The notes under the pieces: model-generated
Seen by the model: the letters and a program-made list of their open reading frames with translations, nothing else
Told to the model about the DNA's origin: nothing
The model's database searches: none
Position numbers and translations under genes: made by a program
DNA from: Eimeria necatrix
Taxonomy: Eukaryota > Apicomplexa > Conoidasida > Eucoccidiorida > Eimeriidae
NCBI RefSeq assembly: GCF_000499385.1
Contig: NW_013654328.1
Location: 1-29,166, forward strand
Reading direction: 5' to 3'
Length of the DNA: 29,166 nt
Part shown: positions 8,873 to 19,114 of the stretch, piece after piece
Layout: each line of letters opens with the position of its first letter
Position numbering within the stretch: position 1 is the stretch's first letter

Positions 8873-9149
8873 AGCAGCTTGGGTGTTCTTGAACTTTCTT
8901 GAATTGCGTGGCTTCTGCGGCTGTCGCGCTGCGCAGGGCGACTCGGTGACCTACAGCTGCAACCCCGGCTTCACCATGCTGGGCCATCCGAAAGTGACTT
9001 GTCAAGAACGCGACGGGAAAATGGAATTTGTGCCTTCGGCGCCGCTGTGCGTTCTGCACAGAGAGGTGTCGGGCGCTGCTGCTGCGTGGCGGCTGCCGCC
9101 AGCGGGCTTCTTGCTGGCGCTTTCTCTCTGTTTCGCCGCCTTCCTTTGA
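6016..9149 (+). CDS. Predicted secreted ankyrin-repeat and sushi/CCP protein with GPI-type tail
   Basis: Proposed exons: 6016-6070, 6305-6456, 6845-7030, 7210-7428, 7614-8051, 8253-8349, 8574-8650 and 8937-9149 (TGA). All junctions are GT..AG and in phase, and the total is exactly 479 codons. Exon 1 reads MQKK, nine Leu, then FCLVL: a signal peptide. About eight ankyrin repeats follow (for example DGDSILHAAV, NGKPLHAAAL, GRTPLMVAAL, RGNTALHYAA, RGNTPLHAAA, DGLTPLALAE). The CCP domain has Cys at about 384, 416, 430 and 446, including GDSVTYSCNPGFTMLGHPKV. The usual Trp before Cys IV is Met (DGKMEF). The C-terminus SGAAAAWRLPPAG plus FLLALSLCFAAFL has no charged tail, like a GPI-attachment signal. 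The weakest joint is 8349|8574 (GTGGGT donor). Without it the ankyrin frame ends at TAG 8520-8522, but then the CCP exon has no ATG, since none occurs between 7972 and 8589. Exon 1 is also inferred (GTTAAC donor). Two separate genes remain possible. Confidence 0.65.
6073..6205. repeat. (CATG)n / TGCATGCA-rich tract in predicted intron 1
   Basis: Nearly continuous CATG tetranucleotides form many overlapping TGCATGCA palindromes, with interruptions such as TCTACATG and TATGCATG. TGCATGC is a known ApiAP2-bound word in apicomplexan promoters. Here it lies just downstream of the proposed first exon. ORFs rich in Met-His-Ala-Cys across it are repeat artefacts. Confidence 0.85.
6473..6760. repeat. 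Seven-copy 43-44 bp tandem array with conserved TGTCTGTACAC core
   Basis: Units start at 6473, 6517, 6561, 6605, 6648, 6692 and 6735, inside the second intron of the ankyrin-CCP gene. Copies 1-3 are nearly identical. Copies 4-7 diverge in the spacer, yet all seven keep AG(C/G)TGTCTGTACAC. The core recurs outside the array at about 1540, 17810 and 21483 on the opposite strand. Confidence 0.9.
7171..7194. repeat. Telomere-like TTTAGGG tract in an intron
   Basis: Three TTTAGGG-type units lie between exons 3 and 4 of the ankyrin-CCP gene, preceded by degenerate GGGTTTGGGG. The orientation is opposite to the tract at 1079-1127. Confidence 0.85.
8514..8537. repeat. Telomere-like TTTAGGG tract between ankyrin and CCP exons
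   Basis: Three GGGTTTA units follow a single GGGTTT at 8503. The TAG that would end an unspliced ankyrin frame (8520-8522) lies inside this repeat. Confidence 0.85.
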
Positions 9150-11792
9150 TTTAAAAAGACAAAATGTGAAAACGAACAAGAATTGAGCCAAACACCCGCA
9201 GCAGCTCGGCCGAAACGCCGCAGCTCGAGGCACTCAATGCATTTTAGGGCGGAAACCGCCACCCCCACGTCTCAGCCTTCGTTTTATTTAGCGGCTTTCA
9301 GCTGAGAAAGCCGACCGCAAACAAACACTTTTAATTGCGAATTTTCTTCAAATGCATTTCAACAAGAAAAGCAAACCGCGGCGCAGAAAACAACGCCACA
9401 ACAGCCGCCAGATTTGCTCCCTTGAAGTCTTTCACGTTTTTGCAACTTTTGCAACTTTTGCCTGTGCACGTACACTCTCACATAAGTGTTCATGTTTTTT
9501 GCAGAGTTTGCATTTATGCATGCGTTTACATAAATATATCATTCATATCCATTTATATTCATGTATATGCGTGCATGAATGGACTACATCTCTTGTTTGT
9601 CTGGCCGGCGCTGCTGCAAGCAGCAGAACACTGGAGTCCGCAGTTCATCGCTTTCCAGCTAATTTAGACTACTGGCATTTTCTCCTGCTGCTCTGAGCCA
9701 GCCTTAGAGGGTAAAGTGTTCAAAGAGAAGCAGCAGAAGTGGCTTTCTTCCTCAAGTTAGGAGATGCTCTGGGCGGGGGAAGTGGCACAAATGAAACTGG
9801 AAGCAACAGCAAAGCCCCAAGACGAAAGAAACGGCAGACGAAATGGCCTCTTTAGGTCTAAAAGAATCATAAATGAAGTTTTCTCCTTTTTGCTGTGGGA
9901 AATTAACTTGAAAAAGAGCTTTTTGGCGCCAAGAGGCTCCAAGTGGAACTCTGAATTGCGAAACTGACGCCGTTTGTTTCCCAGAAAGATGACTCCGCGT
10001 AGCTGCTGCAGCTTCGGGAAAGAAAACAAAATTTGAAGTTTAAAAAGCCTAAAAAGCTAATCAGCACTTTTCCTTTCCGGGGAGATTCATCTTGAGGCTC
10101 CTTTACCGGCTTTCCTCAAGTGCAAATGACACAAATTTAGATCAGCTCTAGATGAAATTCTTTTCATCTTTTGGAAGAATTAAAAGCTGACACAAACAGA
10201 ATAAGTATTCCTTTTCACTTTGGGGAGAATCGAAAGCTGACACGAATCAAAAGGACTTTCCGTCAAGTGGAACTCTTCCTCTCGGCGAAACTTGAACAGC
10301 AAGGCATTTGGGCTGTTGCAGCAGAAGTGCGAAATGCAAGGACACAAAGCCGACTTGCAGGTCAAATTGTCGCAGATTTTAATTCTTTTTTGAATTTATT
10401 CAAAGATTTAGACAAACTAATTCTACAAGAGGGAAGGAAGCAATGTTCAAGATGCGCATCAATGCAAATCACTGTGTTTCCCTCAATTGCTGTTTCGCTG
10501 CGAGCTCCAAAGTTCAAGCTGCCGCTGCTGCTGCTGCTGCTGCTGCTCCTACACTCACCAGCAAAGCAGATCTTAACCTCTGCAGGTGAGCTTAAAAGCA
10601 AATATTAATTGAAGTGCAAACAGACGCAAAAGGCCCGCCTTTTCGGGAGGAGTTGTGAAGTGCGAAAACTGTTTTTGCTGTTCTGGCATACGGCTTGTCC
10701 TCTCGCTATGCCGCTGGATCTGACTGTTGCCCCCATACAAAACGCCACAAGAGCTTAGAGATTCAAAAAGGCTTTCCCACAGACACAGTTTGCTGCAGCA
10801 GCAGCAGCAGCAGCTTCGGACGCAGAGCAGTCGCCGGTGAACTTTTGCCGTTAAAGCCACACTCGATAAAATTGCATTACATCCTTCCTGTATTTATTCG
10901 CAAGGCTCTCTTTGCTTTTTCCTTCCTAATTTTGCCTCTTCATCTTTGCCTCGCGGTTTTGCCCTGTGGCCGCTCCCGCCCTGCAACGGCGCCGCGAGCA
11001 TTGACGGTAAACTCACTTTTTTCTCCGCCCAAGTCTAAATTTGTGTTTTGTTCTTACTGCATCTTTACTTGGGCTGAGACACGAGAGTTTATCTGCACAG
11101 GAGTTTCGTTTCTGCGCGCCTGTTCGTGGCGCCGACGAAGGCAGCAGTCCGCGAAATGCGGGATATCGTGCAGAAAACTGGCGGCTGCGGAGGGCGAAGG
11201 AGGAAAGTTTTCTTCAACGCGTTAAATGAAGAGCCATTTCGACTGCTTGGCGGTGGAGACGGCTCGGAACTGAGCCGGCAGGCAAGGCTGCGCGCAGTGG
11301 GAAGGGAAAGCCGGAGTGCGATTTCAGGCTTTCCCGCGGAGGAAAATCCCTTGAAAGTTTGCAATCTGCATTTATTGCAAGTTGTTTCATTGTTGGCGCT
11401 TTGATCTCGAGAGGAAAGACGGCCGCTTGGCGTGAGACGCTGCTGCAGGCGAAACTTCCGTACATGCACAGGACGCAGGGGCCTGCTATTTGCCTCTAGG
11501 CGGAGTGGCAGTGATCGTTGAATAAAGAGAAAAGCGAGTCCTCGTTTGAACTTATTTTGCGTTTTCGTTGCGTTTCCAGAGCCCGATGGGGCCGTAATGG
11601 TATTTTAAAGTGGCGTTTCGCAGAGTTTCCGCCCGCCACCGCGGCCCCCCCCATGACTCAGCCCCTGAACGCTGCTGATCTGCAGCTGCTGAGGGCGCCG
11701 TTCAGCGATTTTCGGGGACTTTGGTAACAACTCGGCCAGCCGCCAGTGCCTCTCGGCCCGCTTGAAGCCGGCGGGCGAGAGGCGCCAGCAAA
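9150..11792. other. Long intergenic region; no gene supported
   Basis: About 2.6 kb separates the ankyrin-CCP stop from the SEC63 ATG. ORFs on both strands are short, overlap one another and show no domain or plausible exon chain. Visible features are a short (CTG)n at about 10522, a small (CAG)n at 10795, AT-rich DNA with CATGTATA/TGCATGAA words near 9500-9590, and a splice-like CTGCAG|GTGAGC near 10580. The right end should contain the SEC63 promoter and leader. I cannot point to a specific element. Confidence 0.6.
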
Positions 11793-13737
11793 ATGTCGCA
11801 GTTTCGGGACACCTTCACGAAGGACGAGCAGCGGGAGAACCTGCTCGACTACGACGACAACGCGTTCATGTTTTTCCTGTGCAGCGTCACAGTGTGCATT
11901 TTGATCCCCTGGAGCTTTTTTTTCCTGCGGAAGTGCCTCGCGGTGTCCAACGCCTACCGCCAGAAGTACCCCGAGAAGACTGCGGCGGGCTCCACTCTGC
12001 GCCACTGCCAGTGCAGCGCCTGCGTGGCCCAGCGCGCCGCACTCCGCAAGGAACTCTCGCTCTTCCGCACGCGCTTCCTCACGAAGGGGCGGCTCTCTGA
12101 GTTCGCGGCGCTGCTGCTGTGCTGGCTGGGCTTCGTGCTGATCTGCCGCAACCTGCAGGACGTGCAGAGCATCAAGACCTTCGACCCCTTCGAAATCCTC
12201 GACATCAGCCCCTCCGCCACGCAGCGCGAAATCAAGAAGGCTTACCGCCTCATGTCCCTCAAGTACCACCCCGACAAGAACGTGAACGACCCCACGCAGG
12301 GCGCCCGCTTCATCATGATCGCCAAGGCTTACCAGGCCCTCACGGACGAAGTGAGTTCTTTTATCAAAAATAAAGCCATTTCTTCAAGTTTTGGCCTTTT
12401 GAGAAGCCATTTCTTCGAGTTTTGGCCCTTTGCCTCGACTTGGCAGTGCATTCCGCCCGTGGCTGCCAACTGGCCGGTTCCAGCGGCTTCTTCGCCGTTT
12501 TGCTTCATTTTTTGTCCCAGGTGGCGAAAAAAAACTACGAGAAGTACGGAAACCCTGACGGGCCGGGCGGCATGAAGATTGGCGTCGGGCTTCCGCGCTT
12601 CCTGGTGGAGGAAACGAACCAGATTTTCGTTCTTTCTTTCTTCTTCCTCTTCCTTCTCGTCGTCCTGCCCATGATCTTCCTGTGTTACTACCAACGACAA
12701 AAGAAATACGCCCGTGGGTCCACGCACTGAGTGCTTTCGGCACGGCGCTTCCTGTGCAAGTTTTGCAGGTTTTCGCGGGGGTGTTCCTGCGGCGGTGTCG
12801 CCTGTACGCACAACTGCTGGTTGCTCCTTGCACTCCTCCACTTTGCAGCGTTCGCGGCTCTTAAGTTAATTCGAAAAGATTTAAATACTTTATTCCTTCA
12901 GAAGCCTCTTAAATTAATTCAAAAAGATTTAAACACTTTATTCCTTCAGAAGCCGCCGCGCCTGCGCCGGGGTGCTGCAGCGAACGGAGTCATGGTTGAA
13001 ACCGTGCAGTTCCTCACCCACGTGATGACTGACGGCACGCGGCTGAAGAACCTGCCGGAGCTGATGGCTGCGAGCGGCGAAAGCCGGGCCATGAAGATAG
13101 AACGCGACGACGACAAAGACATGAAGCAAATTTGCGACGCCGTGGTGGAGGCCAAGAAGCGGATCTTCACAGTTCCAGTGATCGTCAGGTGGGTCTTCGC
13201 CGCTGCAGCTGCTGCAGCTGCTGCAGCTGCTGCAGCTGCTGCAGCTGCTGCAGCAGCGCGAAGCAGCGGCTCCGCCTCGGCTGTGTCTGCTGCGCGGCCG
13301 CAGGAACTGCTACCTCATCAACGCCCACATGCAGCGGCTGCACGAACTCATGAGCCCGCGGCTGAAGAAGGAGCTGCACCAACTGCTCAAGTAGGCTGCG
13401 GCCCTGGGGGCCCCCAGCGCGCTGGCTGCAGCAGATCGAAGCCCCGCGGCTTCCCGCGCACAGCCTGGCTCGCTGCATGCGTTGGCCCGCTGCTGCAGGG
13501 ACTCGCTGCCGATCACGCAGTGCATGATGGAGATCTCCGTCCTCAGCGACTGGTACTTGACGGCGGACTCCGTCTTGGAGTTCCGGCGCTGTCTGATCCA
13601 GGCCATCAACGGGCGGACTCAGTCGCTCTTCCAAATTCCGCACTTCGACGAAGACGTCGTTCGCCACTGTCACCGGTGAGAGTTCGCTGCCGCAGCGCCT
13701 CTGCCGACACTTCGCCGCCACTTCTGCTTCCCACTCG

Positions 13738-13776
<39 letters not shown>

Positions 13777-14988
13777 GAGCCTCCCCTCCTAGCCCGCGCT
13801 GCATGCGCCGCCAGCCACGTGCCGCTGCGCTGTGCAGCGGGAAGCACGTGATTCGCGAGCTGAGCGAGTTCCTGCGGCAAGAGGGCGAAGAGCGCAGAGG
13901 CACGCTGGACATGTCCAGGGAGCAGCAGGCCGACGTGCAGGCCTTCTGCGCCCACGTCCCCAGCGTAGACCTGCAGGCGGAAATTGTGGTGGACGACGAG
14001 GCAGAAATTGTGGTTGGAGACATCGCCACTTGCCGCATCACTCTCACGCGAAAAAACTTGAAGGTCGGCTTTCGCGGGGCAGCCGCTCGCTGCACAGACT
14101 CCTCACTTGCGGCTTCCTCGGCGCTGCAGCTCCCCTCCAGTGCTGCAGCTGCGAACGCCCTGAGTGTCCGCTGCGCTGCTTGCAGGAGGGCGAAGCTGCA
14201 GGAGCAGTGCATGCGCCGTACTTCCAGGAGCCCAAGTACGAGGAATGGTGGATTTTCTTGAAGGAGAAGGGCGACGGCGCCGCTGGAGGTACGCGAAAGA
14301 TTAGGTGAACGAGTCTTAGATGCAGCTCGAGCTTCTTGCCCTGCTTCGCAGTGCCGTGCTTCTCTTCAGGCCGCCTTATCAACTTCTTGAAATCAAGAAA
14401 CTTGGAAAGAGTGGTCAAGGAAAGCCTCCAGTTCAGGGTCGGGAGACCCGGAAAGAATGTGATGACTGTCGTGGCCTTGTGCGACTCCTACACGGGAGTC
14501 GACGCCACTATAGATGTGGAGTTCAGAGGTACGCCAGACCTATCAGGGCTTGGCTATTCAGCAGCTGCAGTATTTGCTAGGAGCTTGACTATTGCTCTTT
14601 TTATTAAACTTTGATGCCGCTGCAGCCTACACGCCCGAGGAGAAGCCACGTGAAGTTTTCGTGCACCCGGAAGATGTTAAGCTGGACGAGGAGCCAACTC
14701 TCTTCCAACAGATGCTGGGTGAGTAAGGTTGGCAGCAGTCCAGCAGCAGTTCCACAGTTGTTTGTTCTGAAGAGCAGCCTTAAGATAGCTGCATTGCAAA
14801 GATTTTTTCTCTTCGCAGGGGACATGTGCGTCAATTCGAGTGATGAAGAGGAGGAGTTCGACCTGGACGAAGCCCCGAAGGTTGTACGGAAGAAGGTGGC
14901 AACCGAGAATGACGGAGCAGCCACTGCAGAACAAGCGGATTCAAATACAGCAGGAGAATCCGGCGAACGGCCAACTACAACAGCGTAA
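11793..14988 (+). CDS. SEC63: SEC63, ER translocon J-domain protein
   Basis: Ten exons: 11793-12350, 12521-12713, 12981-13188, 13304-13390, 13499-13675, 13838-14063, 14186-14288, 14370-14528, 14626-14718 and 14819-14988 (TAA). Every intron is GT..AG, all phases fit, and the total is 657 residues, close to the size of yeast Sec63. Hydrophobic segments lie near residues 25-47 and 103-118. A luminal J domain follows, with FDPFEILDISPSATQREIKK and HPD at 159-161, then a third membrane segment at about 221-242. The Sec63/Brl region begins at YAPNGVMVETVQFLTHV and includes KKELHQLLK, LPITQCMMEISVLSDWYL and YEEWWIFLKEK. The C-terminus is acidic (NSSDEEEEFDLDEAP), as in other Sec63 proteins. Sec63 recruits ER-lumenal Hsp70 (BiP) to the Sec61 channel for post-translational import. 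The acidic tail normally binds Sec62, but I see no Sec62 gene here. CAG/CTG runs are confined to introns in the 5' half. Confidence 0.93.
12381..12437. repeat. Tandem duplication in SEC63 intron 1
   Basis: AAGCCATTTCTTCAAGTTTT with GGCCTTTTGAG is repeated once with a single base change (TTCGAG), period about 31 bp. Confidence 0.8.
12861..12956. repeat. 48-bp tandem duplication in SEC63 intron 2
   Basis: Two head-to-tail copies run from TTAAGTTAATTCGAAAAG to CCTTCAGAAGCC and differ at a few positions. They lie just 5' of the acceptor at 12980. Confidence 0.85.
13203..13256. repeat. (CTGCAG)n self-complementary tract in SEC63 intron 3
   Basis: GCTGCAGCT repeats with a 9-bp period, making a run of overlapping PstI-type palindromes that can fold on itself. 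It sits about 15 bases after the donor. Confidence 0.85.
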
Positions 14989-15697
14989 CAGAAGGAGACG
15001 GTAAGCTGCTGTTTTAAGCATACTATTTTTCCACTGCTGAATGTGACTTGCGTTGAAAGAAATCACCATATCGAGAATATCAGACAATTTGTGGAGCACG
15101 ACATGCGATGCTTCTCAGGAAATAAAAATCCCAAAGGGTTCCTCCTCGTAGATCAATGGACCACTAAGTCTTTGACGAGCTCAGATGTATTTCTGGGGCC
15201 AGTGCCATCGATCTCGATGGTTATCTTTTTAGAATATGCAATAAACGAAATCCGTGTAGCGCGAATTTCGTTTAACATCCTCGTGCGAGGGTTGGCCGGT
15301 TGCAGTGCTGATGAATGGTAGCGGCGGCCAAGTAGGCCTTTCGTCGCTTCACAAGGTTACGCGCTGACGGAATACTTGACATTCGAAGCGTTACTTTGTG
15401 TTGCAAGACGCACTTTCAAGCCTGTAATCGGCATATGGGGCGTTGAAACCGTGAATCCACGTCAAATTTTGAAGGTATTCATGTTGTTGAGGCAACTGTT
15501 GTGCATTAAGTTTTCATTTCTACAGGGCTATTTTCTTCTCAGTTGCACTAGTATCTTCTACGTGTGCACTGAATTCGTAGTTTGTTTCTCCACATGCGTA
15601 TGACTCTGTGCGGGAATGGGGAAACAGACGGTTTAGCTCTAAATTGTCTTTCAAAATCGTCGTAGCACAAACAACCATGAATTGCTGTCTAGGCGGG
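14989..15697. other. Convergent intergenic region; 3' UTRs expected
   Basis: It lies between the stop of SEC63 (+) and the stop of the BTB gene (-). No CAG tract, repeat or credible exon is visible. The only longer frame (about 15043-15321, +) has no recognised domain and is probably 3'-UTR sequence. Confidence 0.55.
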
Positions 15698-17625
15698 TCA
15701 GGCGGATGGTAAGTTGCTCTTGCCAAACGGCCTTATCTCGATGCTCCCACAGTCCAGTATGCTCCACATCTTGGAAGGGTCGGATGCAGCGCGGGCTGCC
15801 ACGTAGGCCTCACAATCCCTAGCTACAGAGAGTCTTCGAGTGCACCGTGAGCACGGAAATGACATCAGCATACCAAGTTTAGTAGTGTTTGTCCCTGTGC
15901 ATTGTTGCAACATCTTGCGAACTACAATGATCTCATCAAATGAGACACTGCCTTGTGTGAGAAGACGACGAAGATGGCAAATGCAGTAATGCACCTTCGG
16001 GAAAGGCATAAGCGTTCATTACGATTTGCTTGAGTGATCTAGCCATCAACTTACCAGCGTGTGGACTTGAAATTTGTCTGCGGCCATAAGAACCCTCATG
16101 CATCTGGTCCAGTTGAGCTCTGACGAGTCGGGTAACCTGCAGAGACCGTTCGGTTCGCACTTCAGGATGAACCGTACGGGTGGCTCTAATGCGTACCTAT
16201 CCTCCTGTATCCACTCAATGAGTATGATGGCTACATCACTATCCATGTCCTCTAAAGCAATAAAGCTGGAGTTGGCCTCCTTGAAGCTTCCTGCTGTTTG
16301 AGTAAACAAAGGATTATCCTGGAGAGTCCATGCGGCTTACCAGAAAACATTCTTTCAAAGACCGGGGAGCGACACGAAAGGAGGGCTTTGCTGCAAAGAA
16401 CTCCTTTTGAAGGCGTACGCATTCGGCACTGGTGTGCTTCGGAGTCAAGTGCCAACATACTTCGTGATCCCACTTGAACAACTACACGATCTGACCACAG
16501 ATGGATCGGCTGAATTGAACGAAGCAGCAGGCGTGAGCCGTACCAGTTGCCTCCTTGAAGAATCTGAAGGGAGGCGTTGACATCGGCTTCGTGCTTCCCG
16601 TCGTGTCATACACTTACTTCCCGGACAAGTATTCAAACACGTCGCATTGCAGCGAACCAGGTGAAGCTCCCTTATTTGGCTCTGCGTCGATGTGGACAAG
16701 ACGGCGGAGAAATCGCATCTCCACCTTCAGTACAAGGCGACTGCCAACCTAAGGACTCTATAGACATTTTTGAAGAGAGATACAAAAAAATGTGCTGACT
16801 CGAAGAATGTTGTGGTCCGTCCAGTTAAAGAAGAAACGCACGTAGCCGCGCTTTGCTCTGCAAATTCCGACTGTTTCGCACGACGAGATCTCTTTGTATT
16901 CATCTCGAGCATCCAGTAAGGTGAGCTTTGTAACGTCTGGTAGGTCTGTCACGGCCCGTGGAACTTGAATTTCAGATTTGGCGCCATGCTAATAGAAGAG
17001 CACTACCTTCGGTGCCTGTGTTCGCTCATGAAGACGTTCACAAGACCTGCTTTCCAAACGCCACTACCTTCATTGGATATCGTAATTGTGAGTGCGTCCC
17101 AGTCCTCTCGATCCCCTAAGAAGGCTCTCCTTGCAACAGACAAAGAAAGGCTCCCAGCAGGAACAAGATTACCATTTGGACACAGCCTAAAGGAACAGAT
17201 TTCACCATATGACTCTTTACGGTGGAGGCAAAAGCGTAGTCTAAATCACCACAGCTGGAGCTCGAGACCGGCTGCCTGGCCGAAAGAGCCCAAAAACAAC
17301 ACCGTTCCGTGTTCAAAAAACTCTACGTTTCTGTGCATTGCTGAGCATAATCTACTTCGTAGAGAAAACCATATCCACCTTCCGAGTCTTCCGGGCAGTC
17401 AGGAAGCGCCTTCTTCTTCGCTGAGACGAAGCTATGAGCACTCAGTAGCTGTGCGCACGAAGCCCAATGTTCTCTCGTACCGAGATCTCTCAGCAAGTCG
17501 AACTTTTCAATCGTGACCTTGTGCACGAGAAGCTGGAAAAGTGGCTCCACGACTCCTTCCGACATCAACACGTTCTTGCAATCCATGGTTTTGAATTTGC
17601 GCGAGAAGTAGTCGAATCGGCTCAT
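15698..17625 (-). CDS. BTB/POZ protein with MATH-like region (candidate CUL3 adaptor)
   Basis: The C-terminal exons are firm: about 16593-16341, 16293-16055 and 15994-15698 (TGA). They are joined by introns of 47 nt (GTAAGC..ACAG) and 60 nt (GTAAGT..GAAG) with matching phases. They encode a BTB domain: SDRVVVQVGS, VLCSKALLSCRSPVFERMFS, GSFKEANSSFIALED, then MRVLMAADKFQVHTL and VHYCICHLRRLL. Upstream coding pieces on the same strand are SFRLCPNGNLVPAGSLSLSV, DREDWDALTITISNEG, VTKLTLLDARDEYKEI, GYVRFFFNWTDHNIL and KVEMRFLRRLVHIDAEPNKG. The F-R-L-x-P-N-G-N then S-L-S-L pattern resembles the MATH domain of SPOP-like adaptors (moderate confidence). The ATG at 17625 (MSRFDYFSRKFK) follows an in-frame stop; exon boundaries between it and the BTB exons are approximate. 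MATH-BTB proteins typically feed substrates to CUL3 ubiquitin ligases. No CAG runs occur in this gene. Confidence 0.7.
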
Positions 17626-18533
17626 GGAAATACATCATCGTCTAGCGAACGTAACATCCTTGTTGCTTTCAATGTCAGCGGTGTGCCGCTTCTTGACAAC
17701 TGGCCTGCTGACAAACCGTGCGTCTGATAACGCCAAAAAATGAGCAACCCGCGCTTCTGAAGCACCCTAGACACCTGAAATGAAGGCACATCCCCAAGTC
17801 ACCTTCAGATGTACAGACAGCTGAATGGGTGGCTACCCCACGAGATCATGGTCACTTTTATTTTTTTTTTGCAACTGCCGTACACGAAGCACATTCCTTG
17901 CACTTAGCGCTCTGTTTTCGAGAGGAACTCAAGATTTTCCATAACTTTCACTTCTGCAAGGACGTTTCCCAAGCTCGCCTGCATTCTTGTTTTCATGTTT
18001 TCTTTCAGTAAGCTATGTCTGGCAAATTATGCCGGATATACTGTGGATTTCTGCTACCTCCTTCCCATTTTCTTCTTTGGATGATCACTTTCTGTATCTG
18101 CATGAAAGCTACGAACAGAAACGCGATCTTCCAAAGACGCCCTATACCTTGGAAACCAGAGGTTTGCAGTACGTACATCCCTTGCTTTTCGTGTGAATGC
18201 TGGCCTCAGCAACCAGAAACAGTAATAATTCTTCCAGGCAGCGAGATGCAAAACAAGTATACCGTCAACTTACGTGCAATGCAACATTTCAGCGAAACAC
18301 GAATTAACTTCAACGAATATTCAATACGGAAAGGATGTAAATTGAATATATGCAGTCTTTCAAGATGAGTTACCCAAAAAATCAGTGTGTACTACTGCAC
18401 CTTCACGGTGCAGGCCGGCACTGTGAAGTACACTTTAGGATGAAATGCAGCTTCCAATGCTGGATCCGCAGACTCGAATCTGCGTAGAATAGCCAGCGGC
18501 AGGGGGATATCCTGTTCGGACTCATGCAGGTAG
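17626..18533. other. Intergenic; no gene seen
   Basis: Frames on both strands are short and featureless. It contains one TGTACAGACAGCT word (17810-17822), the reverse complement of the core of the array at 6473-6760, and a small inverted repeat (CGCAGA..TCTGCG) near 18467-18484. It should hold the promoter of the BTB gene at its left and the 3' end of bL33 at its right. Confidence 0.5.
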
Positions 18534-18923
18534 TCATTTAATTTCCTTGTGTATAGTGTGGCGCTTTAGGAATTTGTTGTATTTGCGGAGTTGAAGTGGT
18601 TCAGGCGTGTTCCTTCGGTTTTTGGTCGTTGTGTACCTTGATGGCGGTTTTCCCTCGGCTCGCGCTTCAGTGCATTCCAAAATCACAAAATTTCGTCGTT
18701 CTTTCTTCTTCATTTGAAGATCTGCTATAGACCCTGGAACAAGTTGTTTGTGGCGTCGCAATCCTACTTGTTCAGAGATCGCGAACTTGCTGCCGATCAG
18801 GTCGCATGATCCGCCAAAAAGCCCCCAAGAACGCGTGCGAGTGACGTCGAAGCCGTCTGTTGATGTGAGCTTCACTAAGAACAGTATAGCCAGGACGGGA
18901 AGAAGCTTTGGGCTGCGTCTCAT
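18534..18923 (-). CDS. RPL33: Apicoplast-type ribosomal protein bL33 with bipartite leader
   Basis: Single exon, 129 residues. The C-terminal half is unmistakable bL33: [20 protein letters not shown], then [20 protein letters not shown] and [15 protein letters not shown]. bL33 is a small protein near the E site of the bacterial-type large subunit. The ATG at 18923 was chosen because it opens a signal peptide ([16 protein letters not shown]); the frame continues upstream without need into the next gene. About 50 Ser/Arg/Lys-containing residues follow the signal peptide, like a transit peptide, so apicoplast targeting is the natural reading; a mitochondrial location is less likely. Only one Cys remains where zinc-binding forms have paired CxxC motifs, so this is a Cys-minus type. 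It lies 191 bp downstream of the dynein light chain gene on the same strand. Confidence 0.92.
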   Translation of the reverse strand: MRRSPKLLPVLAILFLVKLTSTDGFDVTRTRSWGLFGGSCDLIGSKFAISEQVGLRRHKQLVPGSIADLQMKKKERRNFVILECTEARAEGKPPSRYTTTKNRRNTPEPLQLRKYNKFLKRHTIHKEIK

Positions 18924-19114
18924 CTCTGCAGAACTACATGGGAGGCGCAGAGGGGTCACGGACACTGGAGAGGCCGGAATCCTCTGCGTGTCTGTGTCTT
19001 TGAAGAACCATCTGGGCCTCAAAAAGAATTCCTCTTTGATTTCAGCCGAAATGCGCTGTCTGAGGGTCAAGCATGATTTCCTTTCAGCAGCGCTGGCCGC
19101 AGTAGCCTTGTCGG

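Noticed and set aside
9335..11469. Several 60-180 residue frames on both strands between the ankyrin-CCP gene and SEC63
   Set aside because: They overlap each other, mostly lack ATG starts, and have no domain, exon chain or composition unlike noncoding DNA.
17467..17727. Plus-strand frame opposite the 5' exon of the BTB gene
   Set aside because: It is antisense to a frame with an ATG that continues into the MATH-like and BTB coding pieces.
18460..18500. tRNA T-arm-like sequence (GACTCGAATC within an inverted repeat)
   Set aside because: The stem and loop sizes do not fit a T-arm, and no D-arm, anticodon arm or acceptor stem can be paired on either strand.
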